NCBI RefSeq assembly: GCF_009389585.1
Contig: NZ_VIYG01000001.1
Span: 186,001-250,000 of the forward strand
Direction of reading: 5' to 3'
DNA length: 64,000 nucleotides
From: Oceanobacillus sp. CFH 90083
GTDB lineage: Bacteria; Bacillota; Bacilli; Bacillales; Amphibacillaceae
Shown: piece by piece, positions 18,712 to 26,714 of the stretch
Layout of the letters: the number at the start of each line of letters is the position of its first letter
How positions within the stretch are numbered: the stretch's first letter is position 1
Notes under the pieces: model-generated
What the model was told of the DNA's origin: nothing
Database searches by the model: none
What the model saw: only the letters and a program-made list of their open reading frames with translations
Translations under genes and position numbers: made by a program

Positions 18712-19359
18712 TTACATTGATTGCTTTTTATAGCTAACGGAAACACCATCATCTATCGGTATAATAGACGTATGATACCCCGGATGATTCATTAGCATCT
18801 CATTGTACGCTTTTAATTTTCGTACCAAAGTTCTATATTTTTTAGGTACTTCTTCATTAGAATAGACCAGCCCCCGGAATAATACATTATCCGTTATTAA
18901 AATGCCGCCGGGCATTAACATTTTATCTGCCAGGTCAAAATAGGTTTGATATTGCCCTTTTGCTGCATCAATAAAAATAACATCAAACTGTTTCTTCTTT
19001 TCAGCTAATTCCTGCATCACTTCAGCGGCATCACCTAAGAGCACTTTAATTTGTTTATCACGCTTCTGCTCCCCGATATTTGTGATTGCTTCATGGTAAC
19101 GTTTGTCATCTTTTTCAATCGTAGTAATGTCCGCATTTTCCGCTCCCTCCAGCATACGTAATGCTGAGTAGCCAATTGCCGTACCTACCTCTAAAATGTT
19201 TTCAGGCTGCTTCATCATTAGCATCAGATGAAGCAAATGCATACTGCTTCGATGTATGATTGGCACATGATTAACTTCTGCATATTTTTCAAGCTTTTCT
19301 GCAAACCCTGATGAAGCAGGCAGCAGACTTTCCAAATAGCTTCCTATTTCTTTCTCCAT
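18712..19359 (-). CDS. trmR: tRNA 5-hydroxyuridine methyltransferase TrmR (YrrM)
   Basis: A 215-residue class I SAM-dependent O-methyltransferase of the O-methyltransferase 3 family. B. subtilis TrmR (YrrM) methylates 5-hydroxyuridine at wobble position 34 to 5-methoxyuridine. The SAM-binding motif ILEVGTAIGYSAL is at about 54-66, with the acidic TTIEKD strand and the metal-binding DAAKGQY and TDNVLFRG motifs following. It lies between mltG and udk, the conserved neighbourhood, which supports the TrmR assignment over a catechol-type enzyme. Confidence 0.87.
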   Translation of the reverse strand: MEKEIGSYLESLLPASSGFAEKLEKYAEVNHVPIIHRSSMHLLHLMLMMKQPENILEVGTAIGYSALRMLEGAENADITTIEKDDKRYHEAITNIGEQKRDKQIKVLLGDAAEVMQELAEKKKQFDVIFIDAAKGQYQTYFDLADKMLMPGGILITDNVLFRGLVYSNEEVPKKYRTLVRKLKAYNEMLMNHPGYHTSIIPIDDGVSVSYKKQSM

Positions 19360-19497
19360 CTCATCATTTCCTTTTTATTTTCAAACATAAAATTTTTATC
19401 GCAATGAACAGACTGTTAGCTCCCTGCTGAATGAAGTTTTACCTTATTATCACATCAACGTGAATTCTTTACACATTGAAGCTGCCCTGAACATGTA

Positions 19498-19541
19498 AAA
19501 AAGAAAACGGAAAATGGAGAAATTCTCCATCCGTCCGTTTA
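19498..19541 (-). terminator. Terminator after mltG
   Basis: On the minus strand AAACGG...ATGGAGAA pairs with TTCTCCAT...CCGTTT and is followed by TCTTTTTTAC. It lies 28 bp after the mltG stop. Confidence 0.8.
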
Positions 19542-19568
19542 AGAGTAGATCCTTTTGGAACGCACACT

Positions 19569-20690
19569 TCAATTGATATATTCTTCTCGATTTTCTATAT
19601 GATCATCAAAGGTTTCTGCAAAGTGAATATTTCCTTCCTCATCATGCAGGAAAAAAAGATAATCTGAATCCTCTGGGGATAATACGGCTATCAGTGAGTT
19701 TTCCGCAAAATTGGATATCGGACCTACTGGTAATCCATTGACTACGTATGTGTTGTACGGTGACTCCACTTCTAAATCCTCAAAGGTAACAACAGCTTGA
19801 TGTTCCCCTTTGGCATACAGCACTGTTGGGTCCGTTTGCAGCGGCATATCCTCGTTTAAGCGATTATAAAACACACCGGCGATTTGTGGCCGCTCCTCTT
19901 CATGGGCAGTTTCCTTCTCCACAACCGATGCGAATGTAATCGCTTCGTGCGGCGTTAAATCCTGTTCGGCAATCTCACCCTCATATTGTTGAAAAATAGT
20001 ATTTGTTTGTTCTACCATACGATCTATTATCGATTCAATATCTGGCTGTTCTTCATAAAAATCGTATGTAGAAGCAAACATGTATCCCTCTAGAGGAGTA
20101 CGAATATCATCATCTAAGATGTCCTCCGTTAATAAGGAAGGATACTCTTCCATTAATTCTTCAATAAAATCGGGATCATTAGCAACCTCTAAGAAATCTT
20201 CCTTGGAGAAATCAAGCCGTTCACTGTATATCTCAGCAATTTGATCAACTGTTAATCCTTCAGGAATCGTTATTGTATGCACTGCATCAACAATAATTCT
20301 TCCGTTCTGTAATGAATCAATAATTTCATCCAGGCTCATTGCTGTATTAAATGTGTAGTTCCCTGCTTGAAATTCATTCACATTATTAAACTTAGTATAG
20401 AAACGGAAAACACGAGCATCCTTGATAATTCCATTTTCTTCAAGAATCCCGGCTATTGTTGAGCTGGAAGAACCAATAGGTATTTCTACTTCTATCGGTG
20501 TTGAACTTTCTTCATCAATAGGCTGCAGTGCTGATTTAATATATAAATAAGCCGAAATTCCGCCGATTATTATGATAAGAGTAAAACACACAATAATAAT
20601 TGCTACAATTTTTCTAACCTTAGAAGCATCTTTTCCTCTTTGTATAAGATTTTCTTGGAATCCATTATGCTTATTGTCATCTTTTGACAC
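19569..20690 (-). CDS. mltG: Endolytic murein transglycosylase MltG
   Basis: MltG (YceG-like, B. subtilis YrrL) cuts nascent peptidoglycan strands at the membrane. The 373-residue protein has a cytoplasmic tail, one membrane helix at about 30-50, a LysM-like part (IPEGLTVDQIAEIYSERL) and the YceG catalytic domain, with the active glutamate in SVVEKETA near residue 258 and the family motif LQTDPTVLYA. The start is taken as GTG at 20690 because GGGGG lies 7 bp upstream; an ATG at 20708 overlaps that site. It is preceded by a good promoter and followed by a terminator, so it is probably its own transcript. Confidence 0.93.
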   Translation of the reverse strand: MSKDDNKHNGFQENLIQRGKDASKVRKIVAIIIVCFTLIIIIGGISAYLYIKSALQPIDEESSTPIEVEIPIGSSSSTIAGILEENGIIKDARVFRFYTKFNNVNEFQAGNYTFNTAMSLDEIIDSLQNGRIIVDAVHTITIPEGLTVDQIAEIYSERLDFSKEDFLEVANDPDFIEELMEEYPSLLTEDILDDDIRTPLEGYMFASTYDFYEEQPDIESIIDRMVEQTNTIFQQYEGEIAEQDLTPHEAITFASVVEKETAHEEERPQIAGVFYNRLNEDMPLQTDPTVLYAKGEHQAVVTFEDLEVESPYNTYVVNGLPVGPISNFAENSLIAVLSPEDSDYLFFLHDEEGNIHFAETFDDHIENREEYIN

Positions 20691-20715
20691 TATGTATCCC
20701 CCTTTCATCCGCTTT

Positions 20716-20745
20716 ATTATACTAAATTCATATAAATTTATCCAA
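20716..20745 (-). promoter_or_regulatory. Sigma-A promoter of mltG
   Basis: On the minus strand TTGGAT (20740-20745) and TATAAT (20716-20721) are 18 bp apart, 26 bp before the GTG start. Confidence 0.65.
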
Positions 20746-20853
20746 CATTCCTGTTATTTTATTTAACCCTGATCAGAAATTTTGGGGAAAATCATACTTA
20801 TTAGCAGGTATTGAAAGGATTTTAATAAAGATACAAACCGTGTATATGGTAAA

Positions 20854-20910
20854 AGAAAGCTGACGCCACAAAATGTGAACATCAGCTTTCTTATACTTTA
20901 AGAAAGTATA
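20854..20910 (-). terminator. Terminator of yrzL-yrrK-yrzB and an adjoining palindrome
   Basis: AGAAAGCTGA (20854-20863) and TCAGCTTTCT (20882-20891) pair perfectly, followed on the minus strand by TTTACC. Next to it TATACTTT and AAAGTATA (20892-20910) form a second inverted repeat. A related TAAGAAAG...CTTTCTTA hairpin is at 34399-34421. Confidence 0.6.
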
Positions 20911-21056
20911 GAAAAGGTAAGACATAAAGTATAAACACAGCGTTTTCGGTGGGCGAGTAATCGCAACGGGCTTCGATGGGGCGAGTAATCGCAGTCCCAG
21001 TCCAGTCCCAGTCAGGGTTGTCACCAGGCATTTAGGTGACAGCCACGTTTTCTAAT
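20911..21056. repeat. Mosaic intergenic repeat, with two core copies and a terminator-like end
   Basis: The core GGCGAGTAATCGCA occurs at 20952-20965 and again at 20980-20993, the second continuing GTCCCAG and the short tandem TCCAGTCCCAG. It ends in the stem GGTTGTCACC (21016-21025) and GGTGACAGCC (21035-21044) followed by ACGTTTTCTAAT. The second core is nearly identical to 62710-62730, including the preceding GATGG. The whole 370 bp between yrzB and mltG consists of this repeat, the terminator and the mltG promoter. Confidence 0.8.
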
Positions 21057-21060
21057 ATTT

Positions 21061-21333
21061 TTACTCTTCTTCTGCTAATGTGTTTAACATTTCCTCCACC
21101 ATACTCCACTCTTCGTCAGAATCGATCGGGTATAATGTAAAGTCTTCATTTTCCTGCTCCTCATAACGGAACGCATATACTTCTACTTCCTCATCTTCTG
21201 CTTGTTCAGCTGGTACGACAGCTATATAGGATTGTTCTGTTTCATCCACATCAAAGGTGAAAAGCACTTCAAAAAGATGCTCATCTCCATTTTCATCCGG
21301 AATAATAATCCGTTCTTTTTCTTCTAATGACAT
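21061..21333 (-). CDS. yrzB: YrzB, DUF1292 family
   Basis: A 90-residue, strongly acidic protein of the DUF1292 family, function unknown. It shows the family pattern: EKERIIIPDENGDEHLFEVL at the start, a YIAVVPAE strand, and FRYEEQENEDFTLYPIDSDE before a C-terminal helix (WSMVEEMLNTL). Its ATG shares one base with the stop of yrrK (TAATG), so translation is coupled. The order yrzL-yrrK-yrzB is conserved in Bacillaceae. Confidence 0.92.
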   Translation of the reverse strand: MSLEEKERIIIPDENGDEHLFEVLFTFDVDETEQSYIAVVPAEQAEDEEVEVYAFRYEEQENEDFTLYPIDSDEEWSMVEEMLNTLAEEE

Positions 21334-21758
21334 TAAATAACGCCTCCTTTGGAGTCAAGATAACCCTGCAAAATCATTGTAGCTGCCATCTTATCAATTA
21401 CTTTTTTTCTTTTCTTACGGCTCATATCCGCCTCTAATAATACACGCTCAGCTGCCATTGTCGTTAAACGCTCGTCCCATAACACAACAGGCAACTGATA
21501 CTTTTCCTTTATATAATCCGCATAGCGTTCGGATGCCTCGCCTCTTTCGCCAATCGAGCCGTTCATATTTTTCGGAAGTCCGATAACAACCAAAGATACC
21601 TCATTTTCTTCTATAAGGCTTTTGAGCTCTTTATCTGCAGATTCAATTTCTTGTTCATTCCAATAAATAGTGGTCAGTCCCTGAGCTGTCCACCCAAGAG
21701 CATCACTTATCGCGACACCAATCGTTTTTGAACCTACGTCTAAACCTATCGCTTTCAT
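21333..21758 (-). CDS. yrrK: YqgF/RuvX-type Holliday junction resolvase-like nuclease
   Basis: A 141-residue RNase H-fold nuclease of the YqgF (RuvX) family, linked in bacteria to 16S rRNA processing and to Holliday junction resolution. The N-terminal [18 protein letters not shown] carries the first catalytic aspartate, [15 protein letters not shown] is the central motif, and [16 protein letters not shown] holds the later acidic residues. It overlaps yrzL by 4 bp (ATGA) and yrzB by 1 bp. Confidence 0.94.
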   Translation of the reverse strand: MKAIGLDVGSKTIGVAISDALGWTAQGLTTIYWNEQEIESADKELKSLIEENEVSLVVIGLPKNMNGSIGERGEASERYADYIKEKYQLPVVLWDERLTTMAAERVLLEADMSRKKRKKVIDKMAATMILQGYLDSKGGVI

Positions 21759-22024
21759 GAATTCTCCTTATTCTGTTCTAGATAAAACTTTACAAGCTCT
21801 TCAATAACTTCATCCCGTTCCACCTGACGTATCATGTTACGCGCATCATTATACCTAGGAATGTAAGCGGGATCTCCTGACAGCAAGTACCCGACAATTT
21901 GATTAATCGGATTATATCCTTTCTCCTGTAATGATTCATGAACAGTCATTAAAATCTTTTTAATATCCTGGTCAAATGGTTCTTCGGAAAAGTTGAATTT
22001 CATCGTTTTATCAATTGAACTCAT
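21755..22024 (-). CDS. yrzL: IreB family regulatory protein (YrzL)
   Basis: An 89-residue protein of the IreB family (DUF965). In Enterococcus IreB is a substrate of the Ser/Thr kinase IreK and affects cephalosporin resistance; the Bacillus role is unclear. The typical segments are present: TMKFNF near the N-terminus with the phosphorylatable threonine, and [20 protein letters not shown]. First gene of the yrzL-yrrK-yrzB operon. Confidence 0.93.
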   Translation of the reverse strand: MSSIDKTMKFNFSEEPFDQDIKKILMTVHESLQEKGYNPINQIVGYLLSGDPAYIPRYNDARNMIRQVERDEVIEELVKFYLEQNKENS

Positions 22025-22079
22025 AATGACACCTCGTCCTTCGTTAACCTTCTTCTATTTTAACATGTTTATCTCTATC

Positions 22080-22108
22080 ATTATACTTATTAACGAGAAA
22101 ACATACAA
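22080..22108 (-). promoter_or_regulatory. Sigma-A promoter of the yrzL operon
   Basis: On the minus strand TTGTAT (22103-22108) and TATAAT (22080-22085) are 17 bp apart. No terminator is visible between alaS and this promoter, so read-through from alaS is also likely. Confidence 0.65.
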
Positions 22109-22115
22109 CCAAGGA

Positions 22116-24758
22116 TTAAGCATTTGTTACGTCTGTTACATAAGTTAAAGCACTTTGTAATGCTTCTGTAACTTTAGACGGGTCTTTTCCCCCAGCTTGG
22201 GCCATGTCTGGACGACCGCCACCGCCACCACCACAAATTGTAGCAGCCTGTTTCACTAAATTACCGGCATGGAGATTTTGTTTCATCAAGTCTTTTGTTA
22301 CACCTGCGACAAGTTGTACTTTATTATTATTGACAGCCGCGAGCAGAATTACACCTGATTCTATTTTTTGTTTTAATTCGTCAACCATCGAGCGCAGCTG
22401 ATTCATATCTTTTACATCAACCTGCTTTGCCAGTAATTTCACATTATTTACCTCTTTTATTTCATCTAAGATAGAAGATGCTTCTAGATTAGATAATTTA
22501 GCTTGTAAGGATTCTACATGCTTTTGTGTCTCTTTTAATTCTAATTGTAATGAGGACACTTTTTGAGGAATTTGTTCATCTTTTGCTTTTAATAATACGC
22601 CGGACTGCTTCAGTAACTCAATCTTGTTATTTAAATAATCGTAAGCTTCTTTGCTTGTTACAGCTTCAATTCTTCTTGTTCCTGCGCCGATTCCACTTTC
22701 TGATACGATTTTAAACAAGCCGATTTCTGCAGTATTGCCGACGTGGCATCCGCCGCATAATTCAATACTGTAATCGCCGATTTGAACAACACGGACAATA
22801 TCACCGTATTTTTCACCGAACAATGCCATCGCGCCCATTGCTTTTGCTTCGTCAATCCCTTTTGTTTCGATGAAAACCGGCAATGACTCCCATATTTTTT
22901 GGTTCACAGCTTTTTCAATTTCTTCCAGCTCTTCATCTGTTACACTGCTGAAATGAGAAAAGTCAAACCGGAGGCGATTGGGCTGATTTAAAGAGCCTGC
23001 CTGATTAACATGTGAGCCGAGTACATCTTTCAGCGCCTGATGCAGTAAATGGGTTGCTGTATGATTTTTGATAACATCTGTCCGGAACGCCCGGTCGACA
23101 ACAGCTTTTACTTCCTCAGAAACCTGAAATAGACCTTCTTTTACTTCGACCCGATGTATATGCTGACCATTTGGCGATTTTTGTACATCTGTAACCACAG
23201 CATAGGCATTGTCTGTTTTTATAGAACCAGTATCAGCAACCTGTCCGCCACTTTCGGCATAAAATGGTGTTTCTTTCAGGAGGATAAATGCTTCCTGTCC
23301 TGCTTCTACTGCTTCGACTATCTCTTTATCCTGAATAATTGCCTGAATAGCCGTTTCTTTTTCTAATATTGAATATCCGACAAATTCACTTTCTACTTCA
23401 ATTGCAGAAAATACGGTATCCTGAACTTGCATGGAATCTACTTTTTGGCGTGCGTTTCTTGCTCTTTCACGCTGCAGTTTCATTTCTCTTTCAAAGCCTT
23501 CCTGATTCACTGTAAACCCAAGCTTCTCAACATATTCTTCTGTTAATTCTTTCGGGAAGCCATAGGTATCATACAGACGAAATACCTCTTCACCAGGAAA
23601 TACACTGCTGCCTTTTTCTTTTTCCGTTTCTATCAGCCTGGTTAGAATCTCAAGTCCCTCATTTAATGTTTCGTGGAAACGTTCTTCCTCTACCTTAATA
23701 ATTTTTTGAATATAGTCTGTTTCTTTCACAACCTCCGGATAGAAATCCTTCATAATTTCAGCTACTACCGGAACAAGACGATACATGAAAGCTTCATGGA
23801 TATTAATATCTTTCGCAAAACGAATGGCACGGCGCAGCAGTCGGCGTAAAACATAGCCTCTGCCTTCATTGGACGGCATCGCCCCGTCACCAATTGCAAA
23901 GCTGACCGTACGGATGTGGTCGGCAATTACTTTGAATGCTGTGTCAGCAGTTTCATCTTCTCCATATTTTCTATCTGCAATCAATTCTGTTGCCTGGATA
24001 ATTGGCATGAATAAATCTGTTTCAAAGTTGGTTGGAACCTCCTGGATGATAGAAGTCAACCGCTCCAGCCCCATCCCTGTATCAATGTTTTTCTTCGGAA
24101 GAGGCGTATAGGTGTCATCCGGGTTATGGTTAAATTGAGAAAATACCAGGTTCCAGACCTCTAAATATCTGCTGTTTTCACCACCCGGATAAAGCTCTGG
24201 ATCATTCGGATCATTGCCATAGCTTTCTCCCCTATCATAAAAAATCTCTGTATTGGGGCCACTTGGTCCTTCCCCGATATCCCAGAAATTTTCTTCTAAC
24301 CGGATAATACGTTCTTTTGGCAGACCTATTTTTGTCATCCAGAGCTCATAAGCTTCATCATCTTCCGGGTGAACAGTTACAGATAGCTTCTCCGGATCAA
24401 AGCCAATCCATTTTTCACTGGTCAGAAACTCCCACGCCCATTCAATTGCTTCTTCTTTAAAATAATCGCCGATAGAGAAGTTTCCCAGCATCTCAAAAAA
24501 TGTGTGATGACGTGCTGTAAAACCGACATTTTCAATATCATTTGTACGTATTGCTTTTTGTGCGTTGACAATTCTTGGATTATCAGGAATAACCCGGCCG
24601 TCAAAATATTTCTTCAGGGTTGCCACACCGCTGTTTATCCATAGCAGCGTAGGGTCATCATGCGGCACTAAAGAAGCACTGGGCTCTACCTGATGCCCTT
24701 TTTCTTTAAAAAAATCAATAAACATTTGCCGGATTTCTGCAGAACTTAAAAATTTCAT
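22116..24758 (-). CDS. alaS: Alanine-tRNA ligase
   Basis: AlaRS charges tRNA-Ala and edits mischarged Ser- and Gly-tRNA. The 880 residues hold the class II core ([20 protein letters not shown], motif 2; [13 protein letters not shown], motif 3), the editing domain with HTATHLLH and CGGCH zinc-type residues, and the C-terminal DHHA1 tail with [16 protein letters not shown]. The start at 24758 has GGAGG 8 bp upstream. An in-frame extension to 24848 would translate the inserted repeat and adds residues not seen in the family, so it is rejected. Expression should be controlled by the T-box leader upstream. Confidence 0.97.
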   Translation of the reverse strand: MKFLSSAEIRQMFIDFFKEKGHQVEPSASLVPHDDPTLLWINSGVATLKKYFDGRVIPDNPRIVNAQKAIRTNDIENVGFTARHHTFFEMLGNFSIGDYFKEEAIEWAWEFLTSEKWIGFDPEKLSVTVHPEDDEAYELWMTKIGLPKERIIRLEENFWDIGEGPSGPNTEIFYDRGESYGNDPNDPELYPGGENSRYLEVWNLVFSQFNHNPDDTYTPLPKKNIDTGMGLERLTSIIQEVPTNFETDLFMPIIQATELIADRKYGEDETADTAFKVIADHIRTVSFAIGDGAMPSNEGRGYVLRRLLRRAIRFAKDINIHEAFMYRLVPVVAEIMKDFYPEVVKETDYIQKIIKVEEERFHETLNEGLEILTRLIETEKEKGSSVFPGEEVFRLYDTYGFPKELTEEYVEKLGFTVNQEGFEREMKLQRERARNARQKVDSMQVQDTVFSAIEVESEFVGYSILEKETAIQAIIQDKEIVEAVEAGQEAFILLKETPFYAESGGQVADTGSIKTDNAYAVVTDVQKSPNGQHIHRVEVKEGLFQVSEEVKAVVDRAFRTDVIKNHTATHLLHQALKDVLGSHVNQAGSLNQPNRLRFDFSHFSSVTDEELEEIEKAVNQKIWESLPVFIETKGIDEAKAMGAMALFGEKYGDIVRVVQIGDYSIELCGGCHVGNTAEIGLFKIVSESGIGAGTRRIEAVTSKEAYDYLNNKIELLKQSGVLLKAKDEQIPQKVSSLQLELKETQKHVESLQAKLSNLEASSILDEIKEVNNVKLLAKQVDVKDMNQLRSMVDELKQKIESGVILLAAVNNNKVQLVAGVTKDLMKQNLHAGNLVKQAATICGGGGGGRPDMAQAGGKDPSKVTEALQSALTYVTDVTNA

Positions 24759-24777
24759 TATATTTTCCTCCTTTTTT

Positions 24778-24912
24778 AGAAAAGCGCAAGTCGCACCCTT
24801 ACAGGCTAAGAACGCGACATCGGTGCCGCAACACCCGTAATCCCGCAATCACTAAGTCTTCTTTGTCGTAGGGCGGCTCGTGTTAGCTCCAAAGCTGGCG
24901 CCCGGTGCTAGA
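24778..24912. repeat. Intergenic repeat element lying between T-box terminator and alaS start
   Basis: It starts AGAAAAGCGCAAGTCGC directly upstream (minus sense) of the alaS ribosome site. Bases 24845-24875 (GCAATCACTAAGTCTTCTTT then GTCGTAGGGCG) match 62760-62790 in the same orientation with few changes. The right part TGGCGCCCGGTGC corresponds in position to TGGCGCTTG of that copy. It lacks the middle portion with the GGCGAGTAATC core. It carries no gene. Confidence 0.75.
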
Positions 24913-24921
24913 CAATCCAAA

Positions 24922-25203
24922 AACAAAAAATCTCCTCTCTGCATTATTTGCAGGGACGAGATTTCGCGGTACCACCCTTATTATGAACAAAAAAAGTTCA
25001 TCACTTTCAGCATTATAACGGTATGATACCGACGGGAATTAGCCGTACTCCAGTGTAGCTTTCCATAGCAGCATCATTAGAATTCCTTCCAGCCAAGGGA
25101 ATTCCTCTCTTGAAACAGCATGTCATGTACTTAGCACCTTCATCGAGATTTGTATGATAGATAACGAAAATAGTTATCATTCATTGCGATTTATTTGATT
25201 CTA
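24922..25203 (-). promoter_or_regulatory. T-box leader of alaS
   Basis: The minus strand contains the T-box sequence GGGTGGTACCGCG (24965-24977), followed by a terminator whose arms (24928-24943 and 24949-24964) include AAATCTC and GAGATTT and end in a run of T. Upstream lies a Stem I-like region with AGAGAGGAATTCC and CTGGAGTACGGC. A GCT triplet near 25057, just before ACACTGGAG, is the likely alanine specifier, but I have not folded the RNA. Uncharged tRNA-Ala would favour the antiterminator and allow alaS transcription. Confidence 0.92.
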
Positions 25204-25208
25204 GCGTT

Positions 25209-25237
25209 ATTATATTGATTTTTCCGCTGTATGTCAA
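25209..25237 (-). promoter_or_regulatory. Sigma-A promoter of the alaS T-box transcript
   Basis: On the minus strand a perfect TTGACA (25232-25237) and a perfect TATAAT (25209-25214) are 17 bp apart. Confidence 0.92.
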
Positions 25238-25310
25238 TTTTTGTTCTTTTAACATTCTCAGTCTTTGTAACTTACTCCCAGTTACACTTTCATAAACACC
25301 GATTTTTAAT

Positions 25311-26375
25311 TTAACTGGCTCTGGAAGTTTGATATTGCTGAATCAGTACTTTCAGCATTGTAAAAACCGGAACAGAAATAATCATACCTATGACGCCAGC
25401 CAGCTGACCACCTAATAACAAGGCAAAGATAATACCAATTGGATGAATTTTTACTGTTTTCCCCATAATATAAGGTGATAACAGGTTGCTTTCAATCAAT
25501 TGCATAACAAAAATAATCACAATAACGAATAATGCTTTTTCCGGCTGCACCATATAAGCTACCGTTACAACCGGGATGGCACCGATTATTGGACCAAAGT
25601 AAGGAATGATATTAACAATTGCCAGAATAATTCCAAGCAATAAAGCGTATGGTAAGCCTAACCACATCCAGCATAGTGTGGAAATAATCCCTACTGCGGC
25701 ACTGATGATAATTTGTCCACGGATATAACCGCCAAGCCCTTTGCTGATTTCCCTGCAGATACTTCCTGTCTCATCCCGGTATTCATGCGGAATAAAGCGA
25801 AAAAGGAATGATTTAATAAACGGATAATCCTTCAAGAAATAAAATACAAGAACCGGGATAATGGTCAAGAGGATAACCGTATCCATCATACCATTAACAC
25901 CACCGATAATTTTTCCAGAAAAGTTATTCATCGTATCCTCTAAGGAATAAATAAACATATCTATCCGGTCATGGACGGTCTCCGGTAAAAAAGAGGTAGA
26001 CGTGTATATCTTATTGAGCCAATTCTGATACAGTGCAATAAATTCCGGAAAGTTCCGGCTCATTTCCTTTACTTGCTCGACAATTAATGGATATGCACGA
26101 TAAATCGCATAGCCTGCTCCTCCAAAAAAGAGCAGGTAAATAACCAGCACTGCTGCTCCGCGGTGAATCCGATACCGATACAGCCACTCAATCAGCGGAT
26201 GGAGTAAAAAAGCCAGTATGCCTGCAACCAGAAATGGAAGCATCAGCTTAAAAATAAAAGAAAAAAATGCTGCATAATACGGTTTTGTGATAGCTAAAAA
26301 ATATAATAGAATAAAGGAAAGAATGGCAATTACCAGCAAAGAAATAACTTGTTTAGTTTTTATTTTTTTCCACAT
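25311..26375 (-). CDS. yrrI: AI-2E family transporter (YrrI-like)
   Basis: A 354-residue membrane protein of the AI-2E transporter (UPF0118) family. About seven to eight hydrophobic segments are visible: a first pair at about 9-27 and 37-60, one at 65-90, then a soluble stretch (100-140) and a C-terminal cluster with the family motif IIPYFGPIIGAIP and PYIMGKTVKIHPIGII. Members export varied small molecules or ions; substrate is unknown here, and no quorum role should be assumed. Position upstream of alaS matches B. subtilis yrrI. The start at 26375 has GGGAG 7 bp upstream. Confidence 0.88.
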   Translation of the reverse strand: MWKKIKTKQVISLLVIAILSFILLYFLAITKPYYAAFFSFIFKLMLPFLVAGILAFLLHPLIEWLYRYRIHRGAAVLVIYLLFFGGAGYAIYRAYPLIVEQVKEMSRNFPEFIALYQNWLNKIYTSTSFLPETVHDRIDMFIYSLEDTMNNFSGKIIGGVNGMMDTVILLTIIPVLVFYFLKDYPFIKSFLFRFIPHEYRDETGSICREISKGLGGYIRGQIIISAAVGIISTLCWMWLGLPYALLLGIILAIVNIIPYFGPIIGAIPVVTVAYMVQPEKALFVIVIIFVMQLIESNLLSPYIMGKTVKIHPIGIIFALLLGGQLAGVIGMIISVPVFTMLKVLIQQYQTSRAS

Positions 26376-26460
26376 AAAATCACTCCCAGTCCTTGGTAGT
26401 GTAACCAATAGACCAGAAGTTTATCACAGATAACCTTCTGCCGGAGAAGAAAATTTCGTT

Positions 26461-26649
26461 TTATAATAATCTTCTCTCTTCTTTTGAAAATAAATCATCT
26501 AATGAACTAAGGGTTCCGTCCGCTTCGATCTGATGGATGTGTAATTCCTTTCCGGATATCGTTAATTCAATGGAACACACCCAGCAGTAATAGCTTGTTG
26601 GACTTAGTTTTCCAAGTTGTTTTCCCTGGCAATTTGGACATACTAGCAT
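26461..26649 (-). CDS. Small zinc-ribbon-like protein
   Basis: A 62-residue protein with two CXXC pairs (C4-C7 and C22-C25), the spacing of a zinc ribbon, followed by a beta-like stretch (IELTISGKELHIHQIEADG) and an acidic helix at the C-terminus. Function unknown. A protein of similar size is annotated between recD2 and yrrI in several Bacillaceae; I do not assign a symbol. It lies 85 bp before yrrI and 65 bp after recD2's upstream genes in the minus direction, probably in the same transcription unit as yrrI. Confidence 0.8.
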   Translation of the reverse strand: MLVCPNCQGKQLGKLSPTSYYCWVCSIELTISGKELHIHQIEADGTLSSLDDLFSKEERRLL

Positions 26650-26714
26650 ACTTCTTCATCCTTTTTCTGCTTATATCAGTCCAAGTATTGCCTTAAATAA
26701 CATTTTTTATACAC

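Noticed and set aside
20952-20993. Two GGCGAGTAATCGCA copies as the start of a CRISPR-like array
   Set aside because: Only two copies 28 bp apart, imperfect spacing, and the same word recurs singly elsewhere as part of a dispersed repeat.
24759-24848. N-terminal extension of alaS through the repeat (30 residues)
   Set aside because: The extension translates the inserted repeat, lacks family similarity, and the ATG at 24758 has a strong ribosome site.
25311-26375. Quorum-sensing role for the AI-2E family permease
   Set aside because: The family name is historical; no AI-2 synthesis or sensing gene is near, and the substrate cannot be read from sequence.
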